DNA of 64,000 nucleotides from Apium graveolens (lineage: Eukaryota; Streptophyta; Magnoliopsida; Apiales; Apiaceae): positions 1-64,000 of the forward strand of contig NW_027417073.1 in NCBI RefSeq assembly GCF_009905375.1. The letters run 5' to 3'. The position numbers were made by a program, and so were the translations under genes. This document shows positions 47,909 to 60,240 of the stretch, in pieces. The notes under the pieces are model-generated. The model worked only from the letters and a program-made list of their open reading frames with translations, was not told where the DNA came from and ran no database searches. Position 1 is the first letter of the stretch. Every line of letters begins with the position of its first letter.

Positions 47909-49942
47909 ATGTCTGAAGTAGAAACTCCAACTAAGCCCACCAAAACTGAAGAACCTCCAAAGACACAAATCCAAAGCCGATATGAGACTATTCGAGTTCC
48001 CATATTGAGACCATCTGAATATCCCATATGGAAGGTGAGGATGACTATGTTTCTGGAAGCTATAGATCCAGAATATCTTGATAGAATCAAGGAAGGGCCT
48101 CACAAACCAACCAAGCTCGCTGTTACAGTTGCAAGTGAAGCAGCAAAGTCAGTACCAAAGGAGAAGAGTGACTACACTGCTGAAGATATCACATCAATTG
48201 CTAAGGATGCTAAGGTACGACACTTACTGTATAGTGCCATTGATAATGTAATGTCAAACAAGGTAATAAACTGCAAGACTGCAAAGGAGATATGGGATGC
48301 CTTGGAAACAAGATGTCAGGGAACTGATACGATTAAGAAGAACATGAAGACAATACTCACTCAAGAGTATGAACACTTTGACTCAAAGGCTAATGAGTCA
48401 TTGACTGATTTATATGATAGATTTGTCAAACTCTTGAATGATTTATCACTGGTTGATAAAGAGTATGATCTTGAAGATTCAAACCTTAAATTCCTGTTGG
48501 CTCTTCCTGAAAGCTGGGATTTGAAGGCAACAACAATAAGAGACAACTATAATCTTGATGAAACGACTCTTGATGAAATTTATGGGATGCTCAAGACTCA
48601 TGAACTTGAGATGGAACAAAGAAGCAAGAGGAAAGGAGGAAAGTCAAGGACAGTTGCTCTTAAGGCTGAAGAAGAATCCCCCAAGGCAGCTACCTCAAGG
48701 AAAGGCAAGGGTAAAGCTCTCTTCATAAAGTCTGATACTGAGTCATCAAGTTCTGATAGTGATGATGACTTAGAATCTGAAAGCTTGCCTGAGACGGATG
48801 CTGATGAAGAGATGATGAAGCTGTGTGCCCTTATGGTGAAAGGAATCACAAAGATTGCATACAGGAAGTTCAGGAAGGGAAAAAAGTTTTCCAGGAAAGG
48901 TGCAAGTTCTGATAAGAAGAATTTCAGAAAATCTGAGGGCAAAGGAGGAAAGTCTGACAGAGGAGATTATACAAATGTCAAATGCTATAACTGTGGTGAG
49001 AAAGGCCACATATCTCCTGATTGCAAGAAAGTGAAGAGTGACAAAGGCAAGGCTCTTGTCACAAAGAACAAAAGCTGGACAGACACCTCAGATTCTGAAA
49101 GTGAGGAGAATTATGCCTTGATGGCAAATGCTGATATGGGAAGTGCTGAAAGCAGTTCTGAAGCTGCTGAGTTAAAGGTACCTCAAACTACTTATGCCTT
49201 TCATACTGATGATATTAATGAGTTGAGAAGATATCTTAAAACCAAGTTCATTAGCTATAGAGATCAAACTTTAACATGTGAAAGATTAACTTCTGAAAAT
49301 CTTGCTTGCAAAAAGAGGAATGATTATTTAGAAAAAGAGTTAGTCATGTTTCATCAAACTCAGAAAGATAGAGATGATGCTTTCTATGTTAGGGATGAAG
49401 TGCTTAAAATGAATGAATCTCTAAAAGCTGAGTTAGAAAAGGAAAGAGAGATTATCAGGACTTGGACTAACTCTGGCAGAACAGCTCAGAATTTGTTAAG
49501 TAGTGAAAACTGGAAAGAGGGCTTAGGTTATGGAGATGATAAGAAGGATAAAGAAACTGTAGAAATTAAGCCTATAGTTGTTAATGAAAAATCTAAGTTA
49601 AAGTCTGTTAAGTTTGTAGCTGTAAAGTCTGATAATGAGAAATCAGAAGTTAAAAAGGAATTGACTTCTGACAAACTAAAACAGGAAAAGACAACTGAAG
49701 TAAACATAGGCTTAATGACAAAGAAGCAGCTTAAACATAAGCTGAAAGATGTTAAGAATGCAAACAAGGTAAAATCACCTAGGAAAAATAGGAATGGAAA
49801 GGAAGGTATGAATAAAAGCAATGATTATAAGCCTGTTCCTGATGCTCCTAGAAAAACATGTCATAACTGTGGAAGTTCTAACCATCTGGCTTCTTTTTGC
49901 AGGAAGAATAAGAACATAAACTCCTTACCTTCAAAATCATGA
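47909..49942 (+). CDS. gag: copia gag of element D, open
   Basis: A 677-residue gag starting MSEVETPTKPTKTEEP, the first ATG after the PBS. Capsid UBN2-type domain at about residues 35-245 (YPIWKVRMTMFLEAID; AKEIWDALETRCQGTDT; LKFLLALPESWDLK; IYGMLKTHELEMEQ). An acidic serine-rich stretch follows (about 275-300), then a zinc knuckle CYNCGEKGHISPDC (Cys359, Cys362, His367, Cys372), a coiled-coil-like part (about 430-540), a lysine-rich segment (KSPRKNRNGKEG), and a second knuckle CHNCGSSNHLASFC (651-664). It would coat the element RNA in cytoplasmic particles. It ends in TGA at 49940; coding-like sequence continues in frame, so this stop may be a mutation. The frame is intact and long, unlike the other gag copies here, so it could still be translated. 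Confidence 0.9.
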   Translation: MSEVETPTKPTKTEEPPKTQIQSRYETIRVPILRPSEYPIWKVRMTMFLEAIDPEYLDRIKEGPHKPTKLAVTVASEAAKSVPKEKSDYTAEDITSIAKDAKVRHLLYSAIDNVMSNKVINCKTAKEIWDALETRCQGTDTIKKNMKTILTQEYEHFDSKANESLTDLYDRFVKLLNDLSLVDKEYDLEDSNLKFLLALPESWDLKATTIRDNYNLDETTLDEIYGMLKTHELEMEQRSKRKGGKSRTVALKAEEESPKAATSRKGKGKALFIKSDTESSSSDSDDDLESESLPETDADEEMMKLCALMVKGITKIAYRKFRKGKKFSRKGASSDKKNFRKSEGKGGKSDRGDYTNVKCYNCGEKGHISPDCKKVKSDKGKALVTKNKSWTDTSDSESEENYALMANADMGSAESSSEAAELKVPQTTYAFHTDDINELRRYLKTKFISYRDQTLTCERLTSENLACKKRNDYLEKELVMFHQTQKDRDDAFYVRDEVLKMNESLKAELEKEREIIRTWTNSGRTAQNLLSSENWKEGLGYGDDKKDKETVEIKPIVVNEKSKLKSVKFVAVKSDNEKSEVKKELTSDKLKQEKTTEVNIGLMTKKQLKHKLKDVKNANKVKSPRKNRNGKEGMNKSNDYKPVPDAPRKTCHNCGSSNHLASFCRKNKNINSLPSKS

Positions 49943-52900
49943 GTTAAGAGTCAGTCTGTTAGATATAAGCCACAAAATCCTTATTTTCATTGTGGTAGTT
50001 TATGGAATTCCATTTATACTTGTAAGGAATATCATAGTCTGTACTATGATTATTATCAAATAAAACCTTCTTTAAAGAAAGTTAGCATTGTTCCTTCTAG
50101 TGTAAATTCCGATAAGAAAAATGTTAACATAAACTCTGATGCTAAATCCGCTACAAATGTTAACAAACTTAATAAGGCCAAAGGATTCAAGCAAGTCTGG
50201 GTCCTTAAAACTAATCATTAGTGGTCTTTGTGATTGCAGGGCAACAGGAAAAACATCCTAGTTCTGGACAGTGGATGTTCAGGACATATGACTGGAAATA
50301 AAGCCCTGCTATCAGACTTTATGGAGAAGGCTAGCCCAAGTGTTTCTTTTGGAGATGGCAACATTGGAAAAACAGTGGGATATGGCAATATCAATCTTGG
50401 GAATGTCGTCATTAAAGAAGTAGCTCTGGTCTCAGGACTTAAACACAATCTGCTCAGTGTTAGTCAAATCTGTGACATAGGTTATCATGTGGATTTCTTT
50501 GAAGAACACTGTGAAGTTATTAGTAAATCTACAGGCAAAGCTGTTCTGAAAGGATACAGGCATGGTAACATCTATGAAGCCAAGCTTTCAATAAGTACTG
50601 ATGGTTCCGCAATCTGTCTGATGAGTAGAGCATCAATTGAAGAAAGCTGGAATTGGCACAAGAAACTCTCTCATTTAAATTTCAACAATATAAATGAACT
50701 AGTCAAGAAAGATCTTGTGAGATGACTGCCAAAGTCAGTATTTGCTCCTGATGGCCTTTGTGATTCTTGTCAAAAGGCTAAACAAAGGAAATCCTCATTC
50801 AAGAGCAAGACTGAATCATCAATTCTTGAGCCTTATCACCTACTACATATTGATCTATTTGGTCCAGTAAATGTCATGTCTATTACAAAGAAGAAATATG
50901 CTATGGTCATAGTGGATGAGTTCACTAGATACACATGGGTGTATTTCTTACACACAAAAAGTGAAACTGCATCTATCTTGATTAATCATGTCAGGCAACT
51001 GGATAAATTGGTCAAAGATTCTGTGAAGATAATAAGAAGTGTTAATGGTACCGAGTTCAAGAATTTGATAATGGAAGAGTTCTGCAAAAACTATGGAATC
51101 AAGCAGGAATTTTCTGCTCCTGGAACCCCACAGCAAAATGGAGTTGTTGAAAGAAAGAATAGAACTCTCATTGAAGCTGCACGTACAATGCTTGATGAAG
51201 CAAAGCTTCCAACCTATTTCTAGGCTGAAGCTGTGCAGACTGCTTGTTTTACTCAGAATGCAACACTCATTAACAAGCAAGGAAAGACACCATATGAGAT
51301 GGTGAAGAAAAAGAAGCCAAATCTGAAGTATTTTCATGTATTTGAATGCAAATGTTTTGTTCTTAAGACTCACCCTGAACAGCTATCCAAATTTGATCTA
51401 AAAGCTGATGAAGGAATCTTTGTTGGATATCCACTTTCCACAAAAGCCTTCAGAGTCTATAACTTGAGAACAAGAGTGGTCATAGAATCTATCAATGTCT
51501 CTTTTGATGATAAGAAGATTACTGGACTTGAAGATTTCAATGATCATGATTAGCTGAGATTTGAAAATGAAGACTTAAATTCTGATACTGAAAATCCTGA
51601 CAGTCTAAATCCTAATACTGCAAACTCTGATGGAATAAACTCTGATGTTATTGAAACTGTGGTAACTACGCCAAAGGAAGATGCACCTATGCAGGGGGAG
51701 CATACTCAAGATACAACCACATCTCAAGAAGCATCAGAACATACATCTGGCTCTTCAAGTTCTGATTCGTCAAGTTCTGATAAGCCAAGTTCTGATAGTT
51801 CTGAAAACTTCAATTCTGAAGAATCCAACTCAGAGAGCATAGTTTCAGGGGGAGCATCAGAAAATGTTGATGAAGATAGCATGGATCATAGGGGAGCATC
51901 CAGTTCTAGAGAAAACCTTCCATCTGCAAGGAAGTGGACTAAATCACATACACCTGACTTAATTATTGGAAATCCTGATGCAGGTGTCAGAATTAGAACA
52001 ACTACTTCGAGTGAATGTCTTTATAATTCTTTTCTTTCTCAGACTGAACCAAAGAAAGTGGAAGAAGCTCTTCAAGATGCTGATTGGGTGCAAACAATGC
52101 AGGAAGAGTTTAATGAATTTGAAAGAAACAAAATCTGGACCCTAGTGCCAAGACCAAAGAACAGATCTGTTGTTGGTACAAAGTGGGTATTCAGAAACAA
52201 AACTGATATTGATGGCATAATTACAAGGAATAAGGCAAGGTTGGTTGCAAAAGGATATTCTCAACAGTTGGGAATTGATTATGATGAAACATTTGCACTA
52301 GTTGCTAGATTGGAAGCCATACGGATATTTTTGGCTTATGCTGCTCACAAAAAGTTTACTGTCTTTGAAATGGATGTGAAAAGTGCTTTTCTCAATGGAG
52401 AATTGGAGGAGGAAGTATATGTTGAACAATCTTCAGGCTTTGTAGATCCCAAATATCCTAATCATGTCTACAGGCTTGATAAAACACTTTATGGCCTTAA
52501 ACAAGCTCCAAGAGCATGGTATGAGACTTTAGCTCAGTTTCTTTTAGAAAGTGGATTTAACAGAGGAACTATAGACAAAACACTGTTCTACCTCAACCAT
52601 GGAAAGGACTTACTTCTGGTTCAGATATATGTTGATGATATCATCTTTGGTTCTACAAATGACAGACTTTGCAAAAAGTTTGCCAAACTGATGCAGTCAA
52701 GATATCAAATGAGTATGATGGGGGAACTTAGCTATTTTCTGGGCCTTCAAGTCAAGCAGAATGAAGAAGGCACTTTTATTTGTCAAACCAAGTACACCAG
52801 AAATTTGCTGAAGAAATTTGGAATGCAAGATTGTTCAAGTGCATCCACTCCCATGGCCACTGCAACAAAACTGGATAAGGATACTGGTAAATCAGTAGAT

Positions 52901-53584
52901 ATTACTGATTACAGAGATATGATTGGCTCTCTACTCTATCTAACTGCTAGTAGACCTGATATCATGTATGCTACCTGTCTTTGTGCAAGATTTCAAGCAG
53001 ATCCAAGAGAACCTCACTTAACAGATGTGAAAAGAATTTTCAAGTATCTTAAGGGAACAGCTGATCTGGGATTGTGGTATCCCAGAGAATCAAATTTTAA
53101 ACTAATAGGTTACTCAGATGCAGATTTTGCAGGTTGCAAAATTGACAGGAAAAGCACAAGTGGAAGCTGCCAATTTCTTGGAGGCAGATTGGTTTCTTGG
53201 TTTAGCAAGAAACAAAAGTCAATTTCCACATCAACTGCAGAAGCAGAATACATTGCTGCAGGAAGCCGTTGTGCACAGATTCTTTGGATGAAGAATCAGT
53301 TACTGGATTATGGGTTAACATATTTTAAAATCCCTATTTACTGTGATAATCAAAGTGCTATTGCTATGACAGGTAATCAAGTTCAACACTCAATGACAAA
53401 GCACATCAGCATTAGGTACCACTTCATAAGGGAACATGTGGATGAAGGTACAGTGGAATTGCACTTTGTTCCAACAGATCAACAACTAGCAGATATCTTC
53501 ACAAAACCACTGTGTGGAGCTACTTTTACAAGATTGGTAAATGAACTTGGAATGGTTTCAGGTTCTTTCTCTAAATCTGCTTAG
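49943..53584 (+). pseudogene. pol: copia pol of element D with in-frame stops
   Basis: Same frame as gag. The gag tail continues to 50218 (TAG, then TGA). Protease: LVLDSGCSGHMTG (Asp codon 50267-50269). GAG-pre-integrase WHKKLSHLNF, TGA at 50723, CDSCQKAKQ, integrase core HIDLFGPVN, then RSVNGTEF, where the catalytic Asp expected before Asn is Val (codon 51041-51043), and the Glu in NGVVERKNRTL. TAG at 51221 replaces Trp in TYFWAEAV, and TAG at 51551 follows. The frame 51659-53584 is open: a serine-rich linker, RT ([35 protein letters not shown] at about 52622-52654) and RNase H ([36 protein letters not shown]). Several stops and a lost catalytic residue make it inactive, although the RT-RNase H half looks sound. 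Confidence 0.9.
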
Positions 53585-54030
53585 CTTTTGTTCTGATGCA
53601 CCAGACTTTATGATCAGTATTTACAGAAATTACTCTCTTTGTGTATTCTGTGCTTAATTGAAAATTGCTTAAGTACTGATTGTTGTCTGATGTGAATTTC
53701 TAAACTCTAATAGTGATATGACTGTTTCTGTGACTATTCAATCCTATGAGGATAACTGTGCTAGATGCTGACCTAGGAGTCTTTAACATACTAGAAATCC
53801 CATGATTAGAAGTAATTATTTATGTGGAAATCTATTGACACAAGCAAATTCTGATATTGAGCTTAGTCACGTTTATTTTGTCTATCTTATTACTAAGTCA
53901 AAAACTAGAATAATGCTTCTCATCTGTTAAGTTCTGATGTTAGTAAATCTGATGGATGTACTAAGTGCTGATAAACCTCACTCATCAAAAGAAAAAGTAA
54001 AAGAAAAGAGAATAAAAATCAGGTACTGCT
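53585..54030 (+). other. post-pol region of D, cut by gypsy B
   Basis: Non-coding continuation of element D with scattered AAGTTCTGAT and related words (near 53595, 53930). It ends at the start of gypsy copy B. Confidence 0.7.
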
Positions 54031-57000
54031 GTAATAACCCCAATTTTTGGAAAATTTTTGAAACCCTTATGAATAGTGTTTTTGCTGAATGAGAAAACTT
54101 TTCATGCCACACTAGGTAGGGGTTCTTTTATGGATATTCTGAGATTTTATTGGCACTCTATATGGTATATAAGTGTATGTAAAGATCGTCAGAATCCAAT
54201 TCCGAACACTTTGATTTTTCCCGGAAATCCACTAGATACGGAAAGAATTGAGTATAAGGTAACATGATAAAAAGGATTTAAATTAAAGGATTATAAGAGA
54301 GGATCATAAAAGGAATACAATATATTGAGAAAGGTTAAGGGAACCTAAGTAATAAGATCCCGGGTATGATCCCTCAAACAATAAATGAAAACGAAAGTTA
54401 AGTGAACCGTATAACAGATCAGCGGTCATTAGGCAAACAATTAGAAGCTAATAAAAGAGATTAGAAGGGATGATGACATAGCAATGTGACATAAGCATGA
54501 CATAAGGGGAAGGAGATGTGGTTGATTTAAAACCACACAAAGTCAAGGCTAGAAAGGTAATTAACCAAAAAATAAAACAAAAAGCAACCAACCAAGCCAA
54601 AACATTTCATTTTCATCAAAAAACACAAAACCCCCATTTTCTTCATGAAGCTCTCGGCCCCTTTTCTTAAAAAATGAAGATCCAAGCTCCACCACTTACT
54701 ATTTAGCAAGGTATTTATCTAAGCTTCCCCATGGATAGTTACATACTTCCTATAAGTTTAAGCTTCTAATTCCAAGCCAATCTTTTTCTATAAATCATGG
54801 AAGAAGATGGTGAATAGTACTTTCTTGAAATTAATTTTTGTGTTCTTGATTTCTTTGAAAGAACAAGCTTGTAGGAGGTTAGATTAAGGCTTCCATGGGC
54901 ATTTCAAGAATCTTTCATGGATTAAAAGCTCCAAGGAAGGTATAAACTCCAAACCCTAGCTTTGGTTTTGAGTAATCAGGAATGAATATGATTGATATAG
55001 TATATGTGAAGCATGAGGCTTGTTTGTTTAAAGTTTGGTTGAGTTTGTAGAGATTAGTTGGTTTTGTGGTGTTTTTGGACTTGTAAATCTTGTTAATTAG
55101 TTAATGAACTTAAGTATAGCTTTTAGTTCATGTTTGAGGGTAGTATAAAGTTGATAATATTGAGTTGTTGGGGCTGTTGGAGTGTGTTTTGGATGGATGT
55201 TGGTTGTATGATTGATTTGGGGTTGATTGGTGGTTGTTTTGGAATGGTTTAAATTTGGGAAATCGCGTAAACATAGCCGTCGTAATGTCCGATTTACTTT
55301 AGACTGCTTTTGTTCATAACATTAGGACCCGAGAACTCCCTGCTAGGTTTTGACCATTGCCATGTTTAGATAGTTCATGTTACGAGCTTCGTTTTGATAT
55401 GTGGTTCGTTTGATTCCGATGTACGGTTTAGGAGAAACGGCTGTTTTAAGTAACGACATTTCGCGAACGAAACATTACCCCTCGCCTTACTTTGAAACCT
55501 TGGTTAAGGACCTTAAATGACTAAGTGGGGTAAGAAACAATTATGTAAAGTGGATTAGGCAGTTGGTAAGGTGCTCGCGAAAGAATCGCCTTAAAACTCG
55601 TAATGGTTAATTTATTAAAAATGGTGGAGCCGGGGGTACTCGAGTGACTTAAGTAAATCGTTAAGCGCGAAAGCGAACATTAGGACTCTAAATGGTTAAA
55701 GTCTAGTTTCTTAAGCGACCGGGGTCTAATTCCGACTTATGTTGTTGTTCATAGGTTATCAGGACCCACTCTAAGCTTAAGTCTATCCGGGAGCACTCAG
55801 GCAAGTTTTCTACCCGTTATACTGTTGTTGTGATGTATATGTGTATATGCATGATCCTGCGATAAATGCATATTTATTATTAGCAAATTCTTGCGATATA
55901 TTGTAGCATATGATATGATATATATGCATGCCTGTTTCATATTCTTGGTTAAAATGCTTACAGTTGCATAATACCTATGCTAGAGATAAGCGGTATTTGA
56001 ATTTACCCTTAGTATAGGGGATCAAAAGGTGAACATATTTCTAAATCGGGAGTCGATGTTTCCGAGTATAATATATATATTTTTATATATATATGGTTAT
56101 AGTTTTCAAAACTATTAATCGAATAAGGTTTATTCGATAACTTTAACTTTATTTTATTATTGAATATTATTTCGAATATTCATCCGAGGACTTATGACTC
56201 CTTTATATTATTATTGAATATTATTTCGAATATTCATCCGAGGACTTATGACTCCTTTATTTTATTATTGAATATTATTTCGAATATTCATCCGAGGACT
56301 TATGACTCCTTTATTTTATTATTGAATATTATTTCGAATATTCATTCGAGGGCTTATGACTCAGTTTATATTATTTAATGATTATTAATTGGATAGTCAT
56401 TTGAGGATGTATTGACTCTTTTATTTTATTTAATGAATATTATTTATAATATTCATTCGAGGTATTATGACTCCGCTTATTATTTAATAATATTCTTTAT
56501 TTTATTTAAGAATAAGGTGTCGATAATCAAACTTATTTTTGATTATTCAAATAAAGATAGTACTTTCGTATAAGTATATCTTTGGTTATTTAATACTCAT
56601 TTCAAGTATAAGTCTTACAACTTCTACTTCAATTATTTGTATAAAGATTATTCTTTATGGGAATATTATTTGAATAATAATATTCAGATATTTTCTAATA
56701 TATTGGGACTGATTTACTTTATTAAATCAACATTACTCCAAACACTCTTTAAAGTGTTTTCGAGTCTTCAAAATGATTTTTAAAAGTTAGAGCGGATCCC
56801 AAAACTCATTTTTATATTTAAGATCTTCCTTTTAAAAAAGGGATTTAAATACTCGCTCAAAACCTGAGGGATCCGGCTCTATGGTGTATTTTATATTCGC
56901 AACAAGGTTGCAGTTTTGGTAAATGAATTGATTACTTACCCAACGTTCGGGAAGTAAGTCCATCTATCGAGTCGGCATAAGCAACATGGGTTCAGTGGGC

Positions 57001-58236
57001 ATCCATGATAGTGTAAGTGGCTCAGTGGGAGTCCATCAAATGCATAAGTGGCTGAGTGGCAGTCCAGCATAAGGTCCTATTGCGACCAGGGTGATGACCA
57101 GTGGGGAATTCGTCCATCTACTAGTAGAATAGGTTACTTATTGGTATCTTTGCCTGATCAGCAAGATATCAGGTTTATGCCAAAATTCTTTCCTTTCCAA
57201 ATTTATTGGATATTGCAATTCTGTTCATACTTTACATGACAGAGGTTTTCAGGAAACGTATGTATATATATAGGTGTATATATATCGGGACTTAATGAGG
57301 TATATCATAACTTCATTTCCTTCAAAATATTTCAAAGATTGAATCTATTCAAGTCTTATCTTGTAGTCTCATCAGTGTGATGAACTTTTGAAACTAATTA
57401 TAACTTGAACGGTGGTAGTTCAAGTAGTATTTGGAAAAGATATAAGTATATTGGAGTATCTTGTAACTTCATCTTTTAAACTTATATCTAGTGAATGATT
57501 ATCTTATGCATGACAAAGATTTTCAGAAAAACGTTGAGACAAGGTTAGATATATGAGATCACCTTGCAACGATATTTTTATACAGTTATACACTGGAACT
57601 CTGTGTGTATTATGCATGGAAGAGGACTTCCCATATTTTGAAAAGTATATATGTATATATATACTGAATATTTTGCGACTTCATCGCATTAAGATATCAA
57701 CTTGGTTCATTTCTTTTGACCAAGACTTTCATGAGTACTATGAGAAGGCTCATATATTGTTAATCATTATACATATTATTTTGGTGGGCTTGCTGCTCAC
57801 CCTTGCTTTCTTCTTTCATCACACAACAACAGATAGAAAAGATGAACAGGACTAAGCTTCCGATTCGCAAGCGGTTAGAAAACGTTCCGCAGTCTTCTGA
57901 AAGCGTTGATGCCGCCGTAGTTGAGGTAGGAGCTACCAATAGGCTAGGTTTTCAACTATTGATGAACCAGACTTATGTATAATATGAATTGTAATAATGG
58001 CAAGGAATATGTAAATTTATTCAGAACCTTTTTAAGGTGTAACGGTTTATAATTGTGGAATATAAGGACTTGTGTTATTTTTGAGTGTTCATCTCTGAGA
58101 CTATAACTTGTGGTGTGTATGTTTATTGTGGGGTCACAGTACAGAGTAGTTGATTATTTATTAAGATTGGGTGTTATTAAGGGAAATGGAACTCGTGACA
58201 ACCCGGATCCCCGACCCCGGATTTGGGGGTGTTACA
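54031..58236 (+). repeat. 5' LTR of gypsy copy B
   Basis: A 4206-bp LTR, TGTAATAACCCC...GGGGGTGTTACA. The first kilobase is the most diverged from copy A. It carries a 54-bp tandem array (56161-56376) absent as an array from copy A. Confidence 0.9.
56161..56376 (+). repeat. 54-bp tandem array in gypsy B LTR
   Basis: Four units start at 56161, 56215, 56269 and 56323, each with TGAATATTATTTCGAATATT, CATCCGAGGACTTATGACTC and a TTTATTATTAT spacer. The last unit is diverged. Each unit has an inner inverted repeat GAATATT/AATATTC that could fold into a hairpin. Copy A has one matching unit followed by diverged relatives. Confidence 0.95.
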
Positions 58237-58240
58237 GAAG

Positions 58241-58252
58241 TGGTATCAGAGC
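58241..58252 (+). promoter_or_regulatory. primer-binding site of gypsy copy B
   Basis: TGGTATCAGAGC, 4 bp after the 5' LTR. Confidence 0.9.
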
Positions 58253-58669
58253 TAAGCGTTATAAACCTCAGAGATGATGTGACGTTAAGATAGTAACTAA
58301 GATAATAAGAACTCTTGCCAAGTTCATAGTCGGGCTACCTAACGTAGCACCGACAGTTAAAACCCTTATGGGAACCCTTATAAATGTAGCGATAGAAGCG
58401 TAGTTCGTTATCGTATATGGTAGCGGGACTCCGAACCCTGAGGTTGAGGAGCAACAACGCGATGATGTTTTATTACTTATTGGAGATCAGATTATGGATC
58501 CGATAGAGCATCCTAACGCAAGACCAGATGATGTTCATATTGAGGATGTAGCGGTTGAGGATGCTGTCCTAGAAGGGATTGTGGTTGAGGAGGATCCCGT
58601 GGAGGATCCTGACAAGAATGAATAAAGGACCACTGTGGAATTGATAACCATGGTTAGAGCGACTACCAG

Positions 58670-59520
58670 AGGTAGGATTGGTCGTTCACTACCGGAGGTT
58701 CGTTCAAGTTTGTAAAGATAGTAGCCCCTTTAACGCGGCTTACTCATAAGACTGAGAAGTTCGAATAGACAGAGAAATGTGAGAACAACTTTTAAGAACT
58801 GAAGCAAAGGTTGGTGACGTTCCCTATGTTGGCGTTGCCAGATGGAAAATGAGATTTTGTGAAGTGTAGTGACGCTTCGCATAAGGAATTAGGGTGCTTC
58901 TTATACAACACAACAAGGTAATCGCGTACGTGTCAAGACAATTAAGGGAATATAAAATTCGATATCCCCACCCATGAGCTTGGGCTCGTGGCAATAGTTT
59001 TGCCCTAAAGATTGGAGGCACTACTTGTATGGAGAGAAGTGCGAGAATTACCTAAGCCATAAGTGCTCTAGTACATTTTCACGCAGAAAAGAGCTCAACA
59101 TGCGCCAAATGAGGTGGTTAGAGCTAATCAAGGATTACGATTATGAGATTCTTTATCATTCGGGGAAAGCCAATGTGGTGGCTGATGCCCTTAGTAAAAA
59201 GGAGTGACCCAAGATGATAATGTCTTTGGAAGAGTTTAAAAGAGATTTTGAGAAAATGGAAATAGAAGTGAAGGTAACCGGAGCCGGTACCGAAAAGCTG
59301 TTTGAGATTGCAATACAGCCCGAATTATTGGAAAAATCATATTATGCCAAGAAAAAAAAAGTGATGAATGAAGGCAGAGAGCCAACAAATAGATATGAGA
59401 TTAATACCTAGAAAGATGATAAGGGAATAATGAGGTATTCCTAGAGAATTTGGGTTCCAAATGTTCAAGAGCTTAAAGATGAGATCTTAGATGAAAGTCA
59501 TAGTTCAAGGAATAAGATTA
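58670..59520 (+). pseudogene. pol: RNase H and linker remnant (gypsy copy B)
   Basis: Same remnant as in copy A, with two longer open pieces: 59025-59207 (YGEKCENYLSHKCSSTFSRR, WLELIKDYDYEILYHSGKAN, VVADALSKKE), the end of RNase H, and 59214-59411 (MSLEEFKRDFEKMEIEVKVT), the chromovirus linker to integrase. Stops shared with copy A lie upstream (for example TAA after GACAAGAATGAA at about 58620 and 15963). Confidence 0.75.
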
Positions 59521-59715
59521 AGGGCAAACCCTAAATGTGATAGTCAGGGAAGACGCCATCAAGATAGAAGGAACCCATAACATAATGAAGTGGGAAATGA
59601 GGATTTTAACGTATAAGATAACCCCAAGTATGGGAGAAGGATGAAACATTTCATACTAAGGAAACAGAAAGTCGAGTAAGGAATGGAGACTCGAGACGGT
59701 ACTCCTATACGGCAA

Positions 59716-60240
59716 TTCATGGACCTGTCTAAAAAGAACTTAGACTATTATCCTCAACCACCACCTTGAGGAAACAATGCGGTGATAAATTCTTTCAGGA
59801 CCTTTAAGTCGCTAAGCCCTTAGAGTTCCAAGGAACAAGCTGAACCAGTCGAGGCAAGAGCCTGGCTAAAGGAAATATAGGAATCATTTGAGATTCTAAA
59901 TGATGGACGAATCACAAAAGACTATTTTTATCACTTACCCTCCTAAGAGAAGGGCCACCACTGGTGAAAGACCAAGAAAGGCACGGAGCCAGAGGTTAGA
60001 ATAAATTGATTAAAGTTCAGTCAATTGTTTTCGGGAAAGTAATTCCCAAGGTTATGGGGATAGTGTAAAAGCTTTAGAGCCAGAACAAAGGCAGACGAGT
60101 ATGATGAATTATGAATCTAAGTTGTAAAAGTTGTCAAGATTCGTTCTGAGGACACGAATCCAGAATGACGGGATGTTTGAAATCGATGCTTATGTTGGGT
60201 TGGTTCATGAAATAATGATAAGAGAAAGGAAAAAAAAAGA
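59716..60240 (+). pseudogene. gag: gag remnant placed after RNase H (gypsy copy B)
   Basis: NSFRTFKSLSP, EARAWLKEI, ESFEILNDGRITKDY and further decayed capsid sequence. The position and neighbours match copy A. Confidence 0.7.

Larger units (their letters stand above)
47248..54030 (+). mobile_element. Ty1/copia element D, 5' LTR to post-pol
   Basis: A plus-strand copia element inserted in LTR fragment H. It has LTR, PBS, gag (long and open), pol and about 450 bp of post-pol sequence, then is cut by gypsy copy B at 54031. The 3' LTR should lie beyond the right edge. Same family as F (LTR similarity). gag and pol are all in one reading frame (frame of 47909) with no indel breaks; only stop codons interrupt it. 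Confidence 0.9.

Noticed and set aside
47831..48103. minus-strand open frames over gag of D (also 48598-48942, 49528-49821)
   Set aside because: Antisense shadows of the long gag frame with biased composition.
56160..56378. 72-residue repeat protein
   Set aside because: Comes from the 54-bp DNA array (54 is a multiple of three); the AT-rich hairpin repeat is a better explanation.
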